64,000 nucleotides of DNA. It comes from Halomonas campaniensis (GTDB taxonomy: Bacteria > Pseudomonadota > Gammaproteobacteria > Pseudomonadales > Halomonadaceae). The DNA lies in NCBI RefSeq assembly GCF_002211105.1, contig NZ_JPUA01000034.1:323250-387249 (forward strand). Reading direction: 5' to 3'. Position 1 is the first letter of the stretch, and every line of letters starts with the position of its first letter. Position numbers and translations under genes: made by a program. Of the stretch, positions 1 to 8,829 are shown one piece after another. A model generated the notes under the pieces. The model was not told the DNA's origin and made no database searches. It saw nothing but the letters and a program-made list of their open reading frames with translations.

Positions 1-747
1 ATGGCCGAGAAACTCCTGCTGTAGGCGATAACCCCGCTCAAGGCGTTCCAGGGTGTGGTTGAAGCTATCCACTAGTGGCGCAATCTCTGCGGGCACCGCG
101 TCCGTATTCAGCCGGGCGTTGATGGAGCGCGGCGAGATGGCCGCCGCGGACTCCGATACGTCTCGCAATGGCTTGAGGGTGTAGCGCAGGGTAATATAGG
201 CGCATAACCCGAAAGCGACGAACAGCACAAGTCCGAACACTGCCACGGCAGCGACCACCTGCGGAAAGGACACGGTATAGACGACATCCAGGAACCTCGC
301 ACTGACCGCGAATTGCAGATACCACCTTCGCCCCTCATGCTCGAGGGGCTGCGTTGCGCCGTAGAAGGTCTTTCCCTCATGCTCGAAGGTGAAGTTGCCG
401 CGTGCCAGCCGAACAAGATCGCCGTCGGCCGTCCAGAACTCCTCACCTGAGCTGGAAAAGACGGCCACGTTTCCGGCTTCATCCAGAATCCGGTAAGCCG
501 CTTCGCGCTGCGGACCCTCGTACAGCCAGGCGCGATCCTCCAGACTCGAGTCGAAGCCGACGGGTCGGCCGCGACTGTCGAACTCGATATTGTCTACTAG
601 CCCCTCGGCCGCGTCGGCCAGATCCATACGAGCCAGTAGATCGCTCTTAAGCACCACTGCAGCAGCAATTACCAGCAGTGTGATACTCAGCACCATGCCC
701 GCCACATAGGCCAGCAGCACTTTCAGCCTCAGGCTATTTAGCGTCAT
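1..747 (-). CDS. Sensor histidine kinase, N-terminal part (runs off left edge)
   Basis: Inner-membrane sensor kinase, presumed partner of the response regulator just upstream. The frame is open from an ATG at 747 to the window edge, giving 249 codons and no stop. A first membrane segment lies at about residues 8-30, a periplasmic region at about 31-155, a second membrane segment at about 157-185, and a HAMP-like linker up to about 240. The visible part ends at the start of the dimerisation helix (RLQQEFLGH), just before the expected phospho-accepting His, so the catalytic core lies outside the window. The start overlaps the regulator stop by 14 bp, which suggests translational coupling. The signal sensed cannot be read from the sequence; the neighbouring efflux pump and MipA-like porin point to envelope stress. 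Confidence 0.88.
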   Translation of the reverse strand, partial: MTLNSLRLKVLLAYVAGMVLSITLLVIAAAVVLKSDLLARMDLADAAEGLVDNIEFDSRGRPVGFDSSLEDRAWLYEGPQREAAYRILDEAGNVAVFSSSGEEFWTADGDLVRLARGNFTFEHEGKTFYGATQPLEHEGRRWYLQFAVSARFLDVVYTVSFPQVVAAVAVFGLVLFVAFGLCAYITLRYTLKPLRDVSESAAAISPRSINARLNTDAVPAEIAPLVDSFNHTLERLERGYRLQQEFLGH

Positions 748-1420
748 CCGCTTGACGAAGCGCATACCCCATTCCTCTGACGTTGGCGATCCGCTGGCGC
801 GAGCCGATGGCCCGCAGCTTGCGGCGTAAACGGTGCAGGGCGACATCCAGGGCGTTAGGTGTTACCGCCTCGCTTAGGCCCCAGGCCGCCGCTTCCAGCG
901 CGCTGCGGCGTACGACCTCATCGTGCTTGTATAACAGCAACTGCATAATGTGCAGTTCCGCCGGGGCAAGGGTAATACTCTCGTTCCCGCTAAACAGAAC
1001 GCCGCTTTCCGTATGCAGTCTCAGGTCGCCGTGAATGGGGTCGATTGAATGGAATTCCACAGGGCGGCGTAGCAAGGCACGGACACGCGCCACCATCTCA
1101 TCCATGGCAAACGGTTTGGGCAGGTAGTCGTCGGCGCCGGCTTCGAGGCCTTCTACCCGGTCATGCAGTGCATCGCGCGCCGTTAACACCAGGCAGGGCA
1201 CGCTAAGGCCCGCGTTGCGCAGCTTCTTGAGCAGTAGCAGCCCGTCCCCATCCGGCAAGCCGCGATCGAGCACCAGTGCCTGGTAGGATATCTGCTGAAC
1301 GGCAGCCCATGCTGCATCAATGCGGTCAACTACATCCACGGCGATGCCAGCGTTCACCAGCCCTTGGTGCATTAGCTGGGCTAGGCGATCGTGATCCTCG
1401 ATCAGCAGTATCCGGCTCAT
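734..1420 (-). CDS. OmpR/PhoB-family response regulator, QseB/PmrA-like
   Basis: 228-residue DNA-binding response regulator. The receiver domain spans residues 1-115 with acidic pocket E8/D9, phospho-acceptor D52 (VLDRGLPDGDG) and conserved K102 (LPKPFA). A winged-helix effector domain follows at about 125-225 (ALDVALHRLRRKL). Length and motifs fit the QseB/PmrA/TctD group. Its ATG shares one base with the stop of the mipA-like gene, and its own stop overlaps the kinase start, so the three genes form one transcript. The CTTAC-N6-CTTAC repeats in the divergent promoter at 2301-2362 resemble the known QseB/PmrA box CTTAA-N6-CTTAA, so autoregulation together with control of the divergent RND operon is likely, but this is inferred. 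Confidence 0.93.
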   Translation of the reverse strand: MSRILLIEDHDRLAQLMHQGLVNAGIAVDVVDRIDAAWAAVQQISYQALVLDRGLPDGDGLLLLKKLRNAGLSVPCLVLTARDALHDRVEGLEAGADDYLPKPFAMDEMVARVRALLRRPVEFHSIDPIHGDLRLHTESGVLFSGNESITLAPAELHIMQLLLYKHDEVVRRSALEAAAWGLSEAVTPNALDVALHRLRRKLRAIGSRQRIANVRGMGYALRQADDAK

Positions 1421-2235
1421 CAGAAGGTGTAGAGATAGCCAACTAACACGGCATTTTGGGTTGAGCGATCCACCAGCGGGCTATCTTTGATTTCGTCCGC
1501 CAGGCTCGTGACCTCAACACCTATCAGCACAGAGTGATGCTGGTCAAACTGGTACACGCCGCGCCCCCCCGCCTCGATATTGGTAGCCGACTCTCCCTTA
1601 TAGGCGGGGCGATCGAAGCGAACCTCATTATCGCGAACGCCGAAGTAGTAATCGACGTTCTTGTCGTCCTGCCAGGATGCCCCCACGTATGGGGTTAGCA
1701 TTATATGTTCGCCGAATTCCCACGTTCTCTCCAGGCCAAGATCGACGCGCTGCCCGTCGCTGTTGCCGGAGACGTCGGTGAGCCATTCGGCGCTGACCTC
1801 GAACAGCTCGCTTTCCCACTCCACTTTTGCCCCCGCCCAGAAGCCGCCCTCGCGCTCACTCATGCCGTTGAGAATCGGGGCGTCTCCTTGCTCGTAGCCG
1901 CTCTCATCGTACTGGGCGACGATACCGAAATTGAGCTGTTGTGAGTCGCTGATGACAAGACTCGGCAGTTTAAATTCGATTTCCGGTCCGAAGACACTAA
2001 TGTACCGGTTTTCGATCAGGAGCAAGGGAAATGGGGTGGTTTCCCTGTCGATACCGGCATAGGGATCCTGGTCGCTCATTGCACCTACGCCCAATCCCCA
2101 AGTGGTTCCGTCTGAATGTTCTTCGTCGGCGAACGCCAACGGAGAGGCAATAACAAGACCACCGATAAATGCGGCTGTCGCCAATTTTATAGCGGTGAGA
2201 CGGCCGTCCAGCAATAGCGACTGATGAGAACTCAT
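1420..2235 (-). CDS. mipA: MipA/OmpV-family outer membrane protein
   Basis: 271-residue beta-barrel outer membrane protein. A signal peptide ends near residue 37 (ASPLAFA before DEE). The mature protein has alternating hydrophobic strands and family-typical segments (WGLGVGAMSDQDPYAG, the PFPLLLIENRYISVFGPEIEFKLP region, and a C-terminal VGYLYTF ending in Phe). The family includes MltA-interacting MipA and the Vibrio porin-like OmpV. In several proteobacteria MipA/OmpV genes sit beside two-component systems, as here, where it is the first gene of a mipA-regulator-kinase transcript with one-base overlap. The exact role (murein scaffold or antibiotic-responsive porin) cannot be decided from sequence. 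Confidence 0.88.
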   Translation of the reverse strand: MSSHQSLLLDGRLTAIKLATAAFIGGLVIASPLAFADEEHSDGTTWGLGVGAMSDQDPYAGIDRETTPFPLLLIENRYISVFGPEIEFKLPSLVISDSQQLNFGIVAQYDESGYEQGDAPILNGMSEREGGFWAGAKVEWESELFEVSAEWLTDVSGNSDGQRVDLGLERTWEFGEHIMLTPYVGASWQDDKNVDYYFGVRDNEVRFDRPAYKGESATNIEAGGRGVYQFDQHHSVLIGVEVTSLADEIKDSPLVDRSTQNAVLVGYLYTF

Positions 2236-2300
2236 GGTTGCACTCCTAGCATTGTGTGTAAGTGAGAGCGTTATGGAAGTGCCATCATCAGGAGGATTGT

Positions 2301-2362
2301 CTTACGCGTTTCTTACTGAAAACGGATTTGATCAAGCGCTACGTCAGTAAGAAACGAGAAAG
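2301..2362. promoter_or_regulatory. Candidate QseB/PmrA-type operator pair in divergent promoter
   Basis: CTTAC at 2301-2305 is repeated at 2312-2316 (11-bp period). The segment cgtttcttactga (2307-2319) is perfectly inverted at 2344-2356 (tcagtaagaaacg), and GTAAG-N6-GAAAG (2347-2362) gives a second box on the opposite strand. The layout matches paired direct-repeat boxes of the QseB/PmrA family, one pointing each way, between mipA and the RND adaptor gene. The sequence symmetry is observed; the identity of the binding protein is inferred from the adjacent regulator. Confidence 0.68.
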
Positions 2363-2446
2363 GAATACAGGCCGATAGTTGTTCAACAGAAATGCTTGAT
2401 GTCGTTTTTCATCAACGAACTGAACAATTTGAGACAGGCCTGAATT

Positions 2447-3568
2447 ATGTCACCTCCAACCGGAAAGATGTATCTCGGCATTACGATTGCCGTCATCGCT
2501 AGCGCTGCCGCGCTGGCATGTATGCAGGCGGTGTCGTCGGAAAGCGATGCCGTCGCCGAACCGACGGCGCAGCCCTCACTATCCGTCAACGTGACGACAT
2601 TAGAACCTCAGACGCTTTCGACGACGATTGCGGCCAATGGTGATATCGCTGCGTGGCAGGAGATCATTATCGGTACCGAAATCGGTGGCCTACGGCTGGT
2701 AGATGTCAAGGTAGACGTGGGTGATGAGGTCACGGAAGGGCAGGTGCTGGCCGTTTATAACGACACGACGGTGCGCGCAGAGCTGGCGAGGAGCCGGGCT
2801 GACGTGGCGGAAGCTGAGGCAACGCTTGCGGAAGCGAATGCCAATGCCCAGCGTGCCCGAAGTTTGAAAACCACGGGATCGCTTTCAGAGCAGCAGATTC
2901 AGCAATACGAAACCGCCGAACTCACCGCCAGGGCGCGACTAGGCGTTGCGCAAGCGCAGAATGAAGTCCAAGCGCTACGCTTGGCTCAGACGCAGGTGGT
3001 CGCCCCAGAGGACGGTTTGATTACCTCCCGCACGGCCACTGTTGGCGCTGTTACCGGCGCCGATCAGGAACTGTTCCGATTGACGCGCAACGGTCGGCTG
3101 GAGTGGCGGGCCGAGGTCGCCGCTTCCGATCTGAATGAGCTGCGACCAGGCCAGACTGCCCGGATAAGCCTGCCTGGCGGCTACGACCTCGACGGGCGAT
3201 TGCGCACCATCGCGCCGCTAGTGGACACCGCGACACGCAATGGTCTGGTTTATGTCGACCTACCGTTAAGCGACGTTGCCCGGGCGGGAATGTTTGCGCG
3301 GGGAGAGTTTGAACTGGGCAGCCGCCAAGTAATGACGCTACCCCGAGCTGCGGTGCAACTACGCGATGGCTTTGGCTACGTCCATCGCGTCAGCGATGAA
3401 GGCCAAATAACGGAGCAGAAAGTTGCCCTTGGTCAGCAAACGGATGATCGCATCGAAATTCGCGACGGGCTTGAGCCCGATGCCAAGGTGGTCGCCTCGG
3501 GCGGTGCTTTTCTGGGAAACGGTGACCAGGTTCGGGTGGTTGAGACCGACGCCGAGGAGGGGGTATGA
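2447..3568 (+). CDS. RND efflux periplasmic adaptor (membrane fusion protein)
   Basis: 373-residue HlyD/AcrA-type adaptor that would bridge the inner-membrane RND pump to an outer-membrane channel. The N-terminus is a hydrophobic export or anchor segment (residues 9-27) with Cys25 in an ALAC context, so it may be a lipoprotein. A lipoyl-like half motif (GGLRLVDVKVDVGDEVTEGQ) lies near 80-100, an Ala/Glu-rich helical hairpin at about 110-180, the second lipoyl half (VVAPEDGLITSRTATVGAVT) near 185-205, then beta-barrel and membrane-proximal domains. It is the first gene of a divergent operon and overlaps the pump gene by ATGA. No outer-membrane factor gene is present, so the pump probably borrows a TolC-like channel encoded elsewhere. 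Confidence 0.92.
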   Translation: MSPPTGKMYLGITIAVIASAAALACMQAVSSESDAVAEPTAQPSLSVNVTTLEPQTLSTTIAANGDIAAWQEIIIGTEIGGLRLVDVKVDVGDEVTEGQVLAVYNDTTVRAELARSRADVAEAEATLAEANANAQRARSLKTTGSLSEQQIQQYETAELTARARLGVAQAQNEVQALRLAQTQVVAPEDGLITSRTATVGAVTGADQELFRLTRNGRLEWRAEVAASDLNELRPGQTARISLPGGYDLDGRLRTIAPLVDTATRNGLVYVDLPLSDVARAGMFARGEFELGSRQVMTLPRAAVQLRDGFGYVHRVSDEGQITEQKVALGQQTDDRIEIRDGLEPDAKVVASGGAFLGNGDQVRVVETDAEEGV

Positions 3569-6500
3569 CGCTCAATACCTCATCCTGGGCGATTCGCAAT
3601 CCTATTCCGGTGATCCTGCTCTTCATCCTATTGACCTTCTGGGGGCTCATCTCCTTCCGAGGCTTGTTTATTCAGGACTTGCCGGATGTACAACTGCCCC
3701 TCGTAGAGGTCTCCGCCTCGTTGCCCGGGGCGGCCCCCGCCTTAATGGAGAACGAGGTTGCCCGCAAGATCGAAGACTCCATTGCTACCGTCTCCGGCGT
3801 CAAAAATATCTCTACAACGCTGACGGATGGTAATGCCGATATCGCTATCGAATTCCGGCTGGAAAAGTCCTTGCAAGAGGCTCTTGAGGATGTGCGCGAC
3901 GCTGTTGCTCGCATGCGCTCGGATCTACCCGCCGACCTGCGTGATCCAGTGATTCGGAAGGGGGAGTTTTTCAGTGAGCCGATTGTACGCTACGCGGTGA
4001 GCTCCTCCGATCTAGACGATGAGGCACTCTCCTGGTTCGTCGATGACAAAATGACCAAGGCCGTCTTGTCGGTGCCAGGCGTTGGCTCGGTTCGGCGTAT
4101 CGGCGGGGTCGATCGCGAAGTCCGCGTGGCATTGGATCCGGATCGCCTGCTGGCGATGAACACGACAGCGTTGGATATCTCACGCCAGCTGCGCCAGGCG
4201 CAGTTGGAGGCGCCCGGTGGGCGCGTGGATGTCGGCGGAGCCGAACAGGCCGTGCGCATCATCGCCAACGCTGCATCCGCAGCTGAGCTGGCGACGATGG
4301 AGCTGGCACTCAGCGACGGTCGCCGTATTCGCCTTGATGAGGTGGCGACGGTCACCGATACCGTGGCCGAGCGGCGCTCGATAGCATTGCTTGATGGCGC
4401 GCCCGTCGTCGGCGTCGAGATGACCCGTGCCGAGGGGTACGGCGAGGTGGATATGGCCGAGGGCGTGCAGTCCGCGCTCGCGGAATTACAGGCGCAATAT
4501 CCTCATATAGAGATCGAAGAAGCCTTTAATTTCGTCGGGCCGGTGCTGGAGAACTGCCAGGGCTCCATGCATATGTTATTCGAGGGCATGGCGCTGGCGG
4601 TGCTGGTGGTGTTCTGCTTCCTGCGCAATTGGCGGGCCACGCTGATTGCGGCGGTCACACTGCCACTGTCGATCATACCCACCTTCGCCTTCATGCATCT
4701 GATGGGCTTCTCGCTCAATGTGGTGACGTTGCTGGCGCTCTCGCTGGTGATCGGGGTGCTGGTGGATGATGCCATTGTCGAGATTGAGAATATCGAACGG
4801 CACCTGCTAATGGACAAGCCCCCGCGCCAGGCTGCTATGGATGCGGCGGCAGAAATCGGCTTGGCCGTTGTCGCCACCACCTTTACGTTGATTGCCGTTT
4901 TTCTGCCCACGGCCTTTATGAGCGGCACCGTCGGGCAATTCTTCGTTCAGTTCGGTTGGACGGCCTCGGTAGCCGTGCTGTTTTCGCTATTGGTGGCACG
5001 TCTGCTGACGCCCATGCTGGCTGCGTATCTGCTGCGCAAACCCCAACACCCCTCGCGCGATCCAGCGTGGATTAGCGTCTATCTTGTCGTCGCCCGTTGG
5101 TGCCTGCGCCACCGTAAGACAACGCTCCTCGCGGCGGCGGCCTGCTTTGCAGGAGGTATCTGGCTGGCCTCGACCCTGCCGGGTACCTTCATACCCCCCG
5201 ATGATGATTCCCAGACGCAGGCGACGCTCACCTTGCCGCCCGGTAGCACCTTTTCTGAAGCGGCGGCGCTTGCCGAGCAGGCACGCTCACGCCTGGTGAC
5301 ACAACGCCATGTCGTTAGCGTCTTCGCGGCTGTCGGTGAGGGCTCTGGCAGCAGTGACTCTGATGTGACCTCGGTTGAGCTGACCGTTGGTTTGTCGGAT
5401 CGCGCAACCCGCGCGGGCGTTACGCAGCAAGACATAGAGCAGCAGTTACGCGTTGCACTCGCCACGCTTCCTGGTGTGCGAACTCGCGTAGGCGACGAGG
5501 GGGATGGCTATGAGCTGGTGCTCGCCGGTGAGGATAGCCGGGTGCTTGAACTGCATGCCCGCCAAGTCGAGCGGGAGATGCGCGCCATTCCCGGCATAGG
5601 CGCGGTGAGTTCGACGGCCAGCCTGGTCAGGCCTGAACTCATTGTACGCCCTGATTTTGCCCGCGCCGCCGACCTTGGGGTTTCGGCTCAGGACATCGCC
5701 GATACGCTGCGCATCGCGACAGTGGGCGATAACGCTGAGGATCTTCCTAAGTTGAATTTAAGCTCGCGTCAGGTGCCGGTGATGGTCCGGCTGGCGGATG
5801 CCGCTCGGGAGGATATGGCGACCCTTAAACGGCTGCCTGTGCCTGGTGTTAATGGGAGGAGGGTGCCACTCGAGAGTGTTGCCTCCTTCGAGTGGAGCAG
5901 CGGCCCTTCGGAAATCACCCGGCACGACCGTCTGCGCAACGTCAATTTCGAGGTGAGCCTGCAAGGGCAGCCTTTGGGGGAAATTGAACAGGCCGTGCAG
6001 GCACTGCCCAGTTTACGTCAGTTGCCACGCGGCGTGTTTCAGACACCAGAAGGCGATGCAGAGGAAATGGAGGAGCTTGCCTCAAGCTTCGGGATTGCCA
6101 TGCTGACCGGCGTGCTGTGTATCTATATGTTGCTGGTGCTGCTGCTCAAGGATTTCATGCAGCCGGTCACTATTCTGGTGGCGCTGGTGCTCTCCGTACC
6201 TGGGGCTTTCCTGGCGCTGTTCCTCACGCAGACGCCCGTGTCGCTGCCCGCCATGATCGGATTGATCATGCTGATGGGCATCGCCACCAAGAACTCAATC
6301 CTGCTGGTGGACTACATCATCATCGCCCGTCGGGTGCATGGGTTGGAACGTGTGGACGCCATTGTTGATGCCTGCAAAAAACGTGTCCGGCCCATCGTGA
6401 TGACCACCATTGCCATGGGGGCGGGCATGATGCCGATCGCCCTAGGATGGGCTGGCGATCCCAGCTTCCGGGCTCCCATGGCCTTTGTCGTCATTGGTGG

Positions 6501-6627
6501 GCTGCTCACTTCAACACTTCTGAGCTTGCTGGTTATCCCGGTGGCGTACAGCTACGTGGATGACATCGGCAATATCCTGGGGCGGTTCAAGCTGCCCCCA
6601 AACCACGCAACGCAAACATCGGAGTAG
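3565..6627 (+). CDS. RND-family efflux pump, inner-membrane permease
   Basis: 1020-residue proton-driven pump of the AcrB/HAE-1 class. The first membrane helix is at about 14-35, a large periplasmic porter domain follows, then helices 2-6 from about 335. The proton-relay pair D401/D402 is present in TM4 (GVLVDDAIVEIENIERHL), and the conserved TM10 lysine sits in GIATKNSILLVDY. A second periplasmic domain lies at about 555-845. Length is normal for the family. The ATG overlaps the adaptor stop by four bases, and only 8 bp separate it from the amidohydrolase that follows. Substrate is unknown; the QseB-like regulator and MipA across the promoter suggest drug or envelope-stress export. Confidence 0.95.
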   Translation: MTLNTSSWAIRNPIPVILLFILLTFWGLISFRGLFIQDLPDVQLPLVEVSASLPGAAPALMENEVARKIEDSIATVSGVKNISTTLTDGNADIAIEFRLEKSLQEALEDVRDAVARMRSDLPADLRDPVIRKGEFFSEPIVRYAVSSSDLDDEALSWFVDDKMTKAVLSVPGVGSVRRIGGVDREVRVALDPDRLLAMNTTALDISRQLRQAQLEAPGGRVDVGGAEQAVRIIANAASAAELATMELALSDGRRIRLDEVATVTDTVAERRSIALLDGAPVVGVEMTRAEGYGEVDMAEGVQSALAELQAQYPHIEIEEAFNFVGPVLENCQGSMHMLFEGMALAVLVVFCFLRNWRATLIAAVTLPLSIIPTFAFMHLMGFSLNVVTLLALSLVIGVLVDDAIVEIENIERHLLMDKPPRQAAMDAAAEIGLAVVATTFTLIAVFLPTAFMSGTVGQFFVQFGWTASVAVLFSLLVARLLTPMLAAYLLRKPQHPSRDPAWISVYLVVARWCLRHRKTTLLAAAACFAGGIWLASTLPGTFIPPDDDSQTQATLTLPPGSTFSEAAALAEQARSRLVTQRHVVSVFAAVGEGSGSSDSDVTSVELTVGLSDRATRAGVTQQDIEQQLRVALATLPGVRTRVGDEGDGYELVLAGEDSRVLELHARQVEREMRAIPGIGAVSSTASLVRPELIVRPDFARAADLGVSAQDIADTLRIATVGDNAEDLPKLNLSSRQVPVMVRLADAAREDMATLKRLPVPGVNGRRVPLESVASFEWSSGPSEITRHDRLRNVNFEVSLQGQPLGEIEQAVQALPSLRQLPRGVFQTPEGDAEEMEELASSFGIAMLTGVLCIYMLLVLLLKDFMQPVTILVALVLSVPGAFLALFLTQTPVSLPAMIGLIMLMGIATKNSILLVDYIIIARRVHGLERVDAIVDACKKRVRPIVMTTIAMGAGMMPIALGWAGDPSFRAPMAFVVIGGLLTSTLLSLLVIPVAYSYVDDIGNILGRFKLPPNHATQTSE

Positions 6628-6635
6628 AAATTGTC

Positions 6636-7778
6636 ATGAAACAGATCGAAAAAACCCTAGAGAGCCTGACAATGGGACGCCGTAGTTTTCTAACTGGCGC
6701 GGCGGCACTTGGTGTTGGTGCCGGGTTGTCCGCGCCTGCCATTATCTCCAGTGCTGCCGCGACAGAGAAATCGGTCATCGCGTTGCGAGACCAGGATCTG
6801 CCCTTTATCGCCACGGAAGAGACCTATACCACCGAGGAACTGATCGCGCTGAACGCGATTAACGATCAACACGTAGAGTACCTCAGGGAAACGGGTCTTG
6901 CCGAACTCGGCCCTGGCCGCATCGGCGCAATGGATAAGGCGGGGATCAATGTTCAAATCCTCTCCGCCCATACGCCGGGCGTGCAGAATGTCCCCGGTCA
7001 GGAGGGCATCGATTTTGCCTATCGTCTCAACAAGATGATTGCCGATGGCCCGATGGCCACCCATCCGGGGCGGTACCAGGCCTATGCAACCTTGCCTCTG
7101 CAGAACCCGGAAGCATCAGCGGACGAACTGGAACGCGCCGTTCGGGAAGATGGCTTTGTGGGGGCCATGACCAATGGGTTCATTGGCAACAAATTCCTCG
7201 ACCACCCGGATTTCGAGCCCATTCTGGCGCGCGCCGAGGCGCTTGATGTGCCGATATACCTGCATCCAGGCTTCCCCCCGGAAGACGTGTTCAATATTTA
7301 TTACAACACCGTGCGGCCAGGGTATGACCAATTGTTCCAGAACTACATTTTCAGCGGTTCAGGATATGGATGGCACCAGGAGGTGCTGACTCAATGTCTT
7401 CGCCTGATCATCACTGGGGTGTTCGATAAATTTCCTAAACTGCAGATGATTATCGGCCATATGGGAGAGGGCCTTCCGTTCTACTACGAGCGTATCGTGG
7501 GAGATATGAGCGAGTCGACGGAAGACTCGCTGAACAAGCCTATCGGGCAATATTTCAGTGACAATTTCTGGTACACAACCAGCGCATTCTTCCAGGATGA
7601 ACTGCTTCATCTTTTGCTGAGGTACATCAGTGTGGATCGGGTGATGTTTGGAACGGATTACCCGTTTGCAGACATGAAGCAAGGAACCGACTGGTTTCGG
7701 GCGGTGGATCTGCCCCGTGAAGCCAAGGAAAAGATTGCGTTCCGAAATGCAGAAAAGCTGTTCGGAATAAAGGTCTGA
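6636..7778 (+). CDS. Tat-exported amidohydrolase (ACMSD/resorcylate decarboxylase-like)
   Basis: 380-residue TIM-barrel metal-dependent hydrolase or decarboxylase of the amidohydrolase 2 group. A twin-arginine signal (MGRRSFLTGAAALG, Arg15-Arg16) and hydrophobic stretch end near residue 42, so it should fold in the cytoplasm and act in the periplasm. Metal-site motifs are IATEETY (57-63), YLHPGFPP, IIGHMGEGLPF and FGTDYPF. In gamma-resorcylate decarboxylases the first motif is usually LEEHF; here the His position is Thr63, so one ligand may differ. Eight bases separate it from the RND pump gene, so it is co-transcribed. The pairing suggests conversion of the compound that the pump handles, possibly an aromatic acid, but no substrate can be assigned. 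Confidence 0.87.
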   Translation: MKQIEKTLESLTMGRRSFLTGAAALGVGAGLSAPAIISSAAATEKSVIALRDQDLPFIATEETYTTEELIALNAINDQHVEYLRETGLAELGPGRIGAMDKAGINVQILSAHTPGVQNVPGQEGIDFAYRLNKMIADGPMATHPGRYQAYATLPLQNPEASADELERAVREDGFVGAMTNGFIGNKFLDHPDFEPILARAEALDVPIYLHPGFPPEDVFNIYYNTVRPGYDQLFQNYIFSGSGYGWHQEVLTQCLRLIITGVFDKFPKLQMIIGHMGEGLPFYYERIVGDMSESTEDSLNKPIGQYFSDNFWYTTSAFFQDELLHLLLRYISVDRVMFGTDYPFADMKQGTDWFRAVDLPREAKEKIAFRNAEKLFGIKV

Positions 7779-7902
7779 CGCATCCGCCCGGGATCGAATG
7801 ATGCCGATTGGTTTTGGTGTCAGCGGGGGCATAACCGGAGATCACTGTGGCTGTATCAGCGCCAACTGCTGGAAAAGCAAGGGGGTTCCATGAAGAAAGC
7901 CG

Positions 7903-8829
7903 CTACGCTGGGCGCTGCCAGAGACCGCTAGACCTTGGCGCTGGCTTTTGCCAGCGGGATGCCACCGCGTGAGCGAGTCCCAGACACAGCAGGCGCGCCT
8001 TGTCCACCTTGCCGGTCGAGATGCGCGTGTCCCAGGCCCGAGCACCGTGCGCTTTCACCTTGATCCCGATTTCCCGATAGACGCCGTGGGCGGTGCCGAT
8101 GGCCCAGGCGCAGCGAGGCGGCAAGGCCGTCAATCCACCGCGGGCGGAGTCATAGTAGGGTTCCGCCCGCTCGATCAGTTGTCGGGCCAGGCCTGCCAGG
8201 GCCTCACGATGCCTTGGCGCGGTTATCTCCTGGCGTGGAATGCCGGCTTCCTCCAGCCACTGTGCCGGCAGATAGCAGCGACCGATGTGTGCATCCTCGA
8301 TAATGTCCCGGGCGATATTGGTTAGTTGAAAGGCCAGCCCCAGGTCGCAGGCGCGATCCAGGGTCGCCTCATCCCTCGCGCCCATGATCCAGGCCATCAT
8401 GATGCCCACCACGCCGGCCACGTGATAGCAGTAGTCCAGGGTGTCTTCGAGGGTGACATAGCGCCGCTGTGCCACGTCCATGGCGAAGCCGTCCAGGTGA
8501 GCCAGGGGATAGCGCTCGGGAATTCCGTGGCCGAGCGCCACCTCCTGAAAGGCGGCGAAGGCCGGGCTTTGCATGGGCTCCCCGGCATAGGCGCGACGCG
8601 TCAGGTGTCGCAGCTCGTTCAGGCGCGTCTCGCTGCTTTCGCTCGTTGTTTCCTGAGCACGAAAGCCCAACTGCTGGTCGTCGATCACGTCGTCGCAGTG
8701 GCGGCACCATGCATAAAGCATCAGGGCGCTGCGACGAGTGGCCGGATCGAACAGCTTGGCGGCGGTGGCAAAACTCTTGGAGCCCACGGCGATCGTCTGC
8801 GCGGCATGCTGTCCTAGCTTATCGGTCAT
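7903..8829 (-). CDS. crtB: Phytoene synthase
   Basis: 308-residue squalene/phytoene synthase that condenses two geranylgeranyl diphosphates to 15-cis-phytoene. Both Asp-rich substrate motifs are present: CRHCDDVIDDQ near residue 43 and NIARDIIEDA near 172. Other conserved elements are the YCYHVAGVVG segment and the C-terminal IGTAHGVYREIG helix. It is the last gene of the crt operon and its ATG overlaps the crtI stop by 11 bp. It ends convergently 124 bp from the amidohydrolase gene; no clear terminator hairpin is seen between them. The N-terminal sequence MTDKLGQHAAQ and standard length support this start. Confidence 0.96.
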   Translation of the reverse strand: MTDKLGQHAAQTIAVGSKSFATAAKLFDPATRRSALMLYAWCRHCDDVIDDQQLGFRAQETTSESSETRLNELRHLTRRAYAGEPMQSPAFAAFQEVALGHGIPERYPLAHLDGFAMDVAQRRYVTLEDTLDYCYHVAGVVGIMMAWIMGARDEATLDRACDLGLAFQLTNIARDIIEDAHIGRCYLPAQWLEEAGIPRQEITAPRHREALAGLARQLIERAEPYYDSARGGLTALPPRCAWAIGTAHGVYREIGIKVKAHGARAWDTRISTGKVDKARLLCLGLAHAVASRWQKPAPRSSGLWQRPA

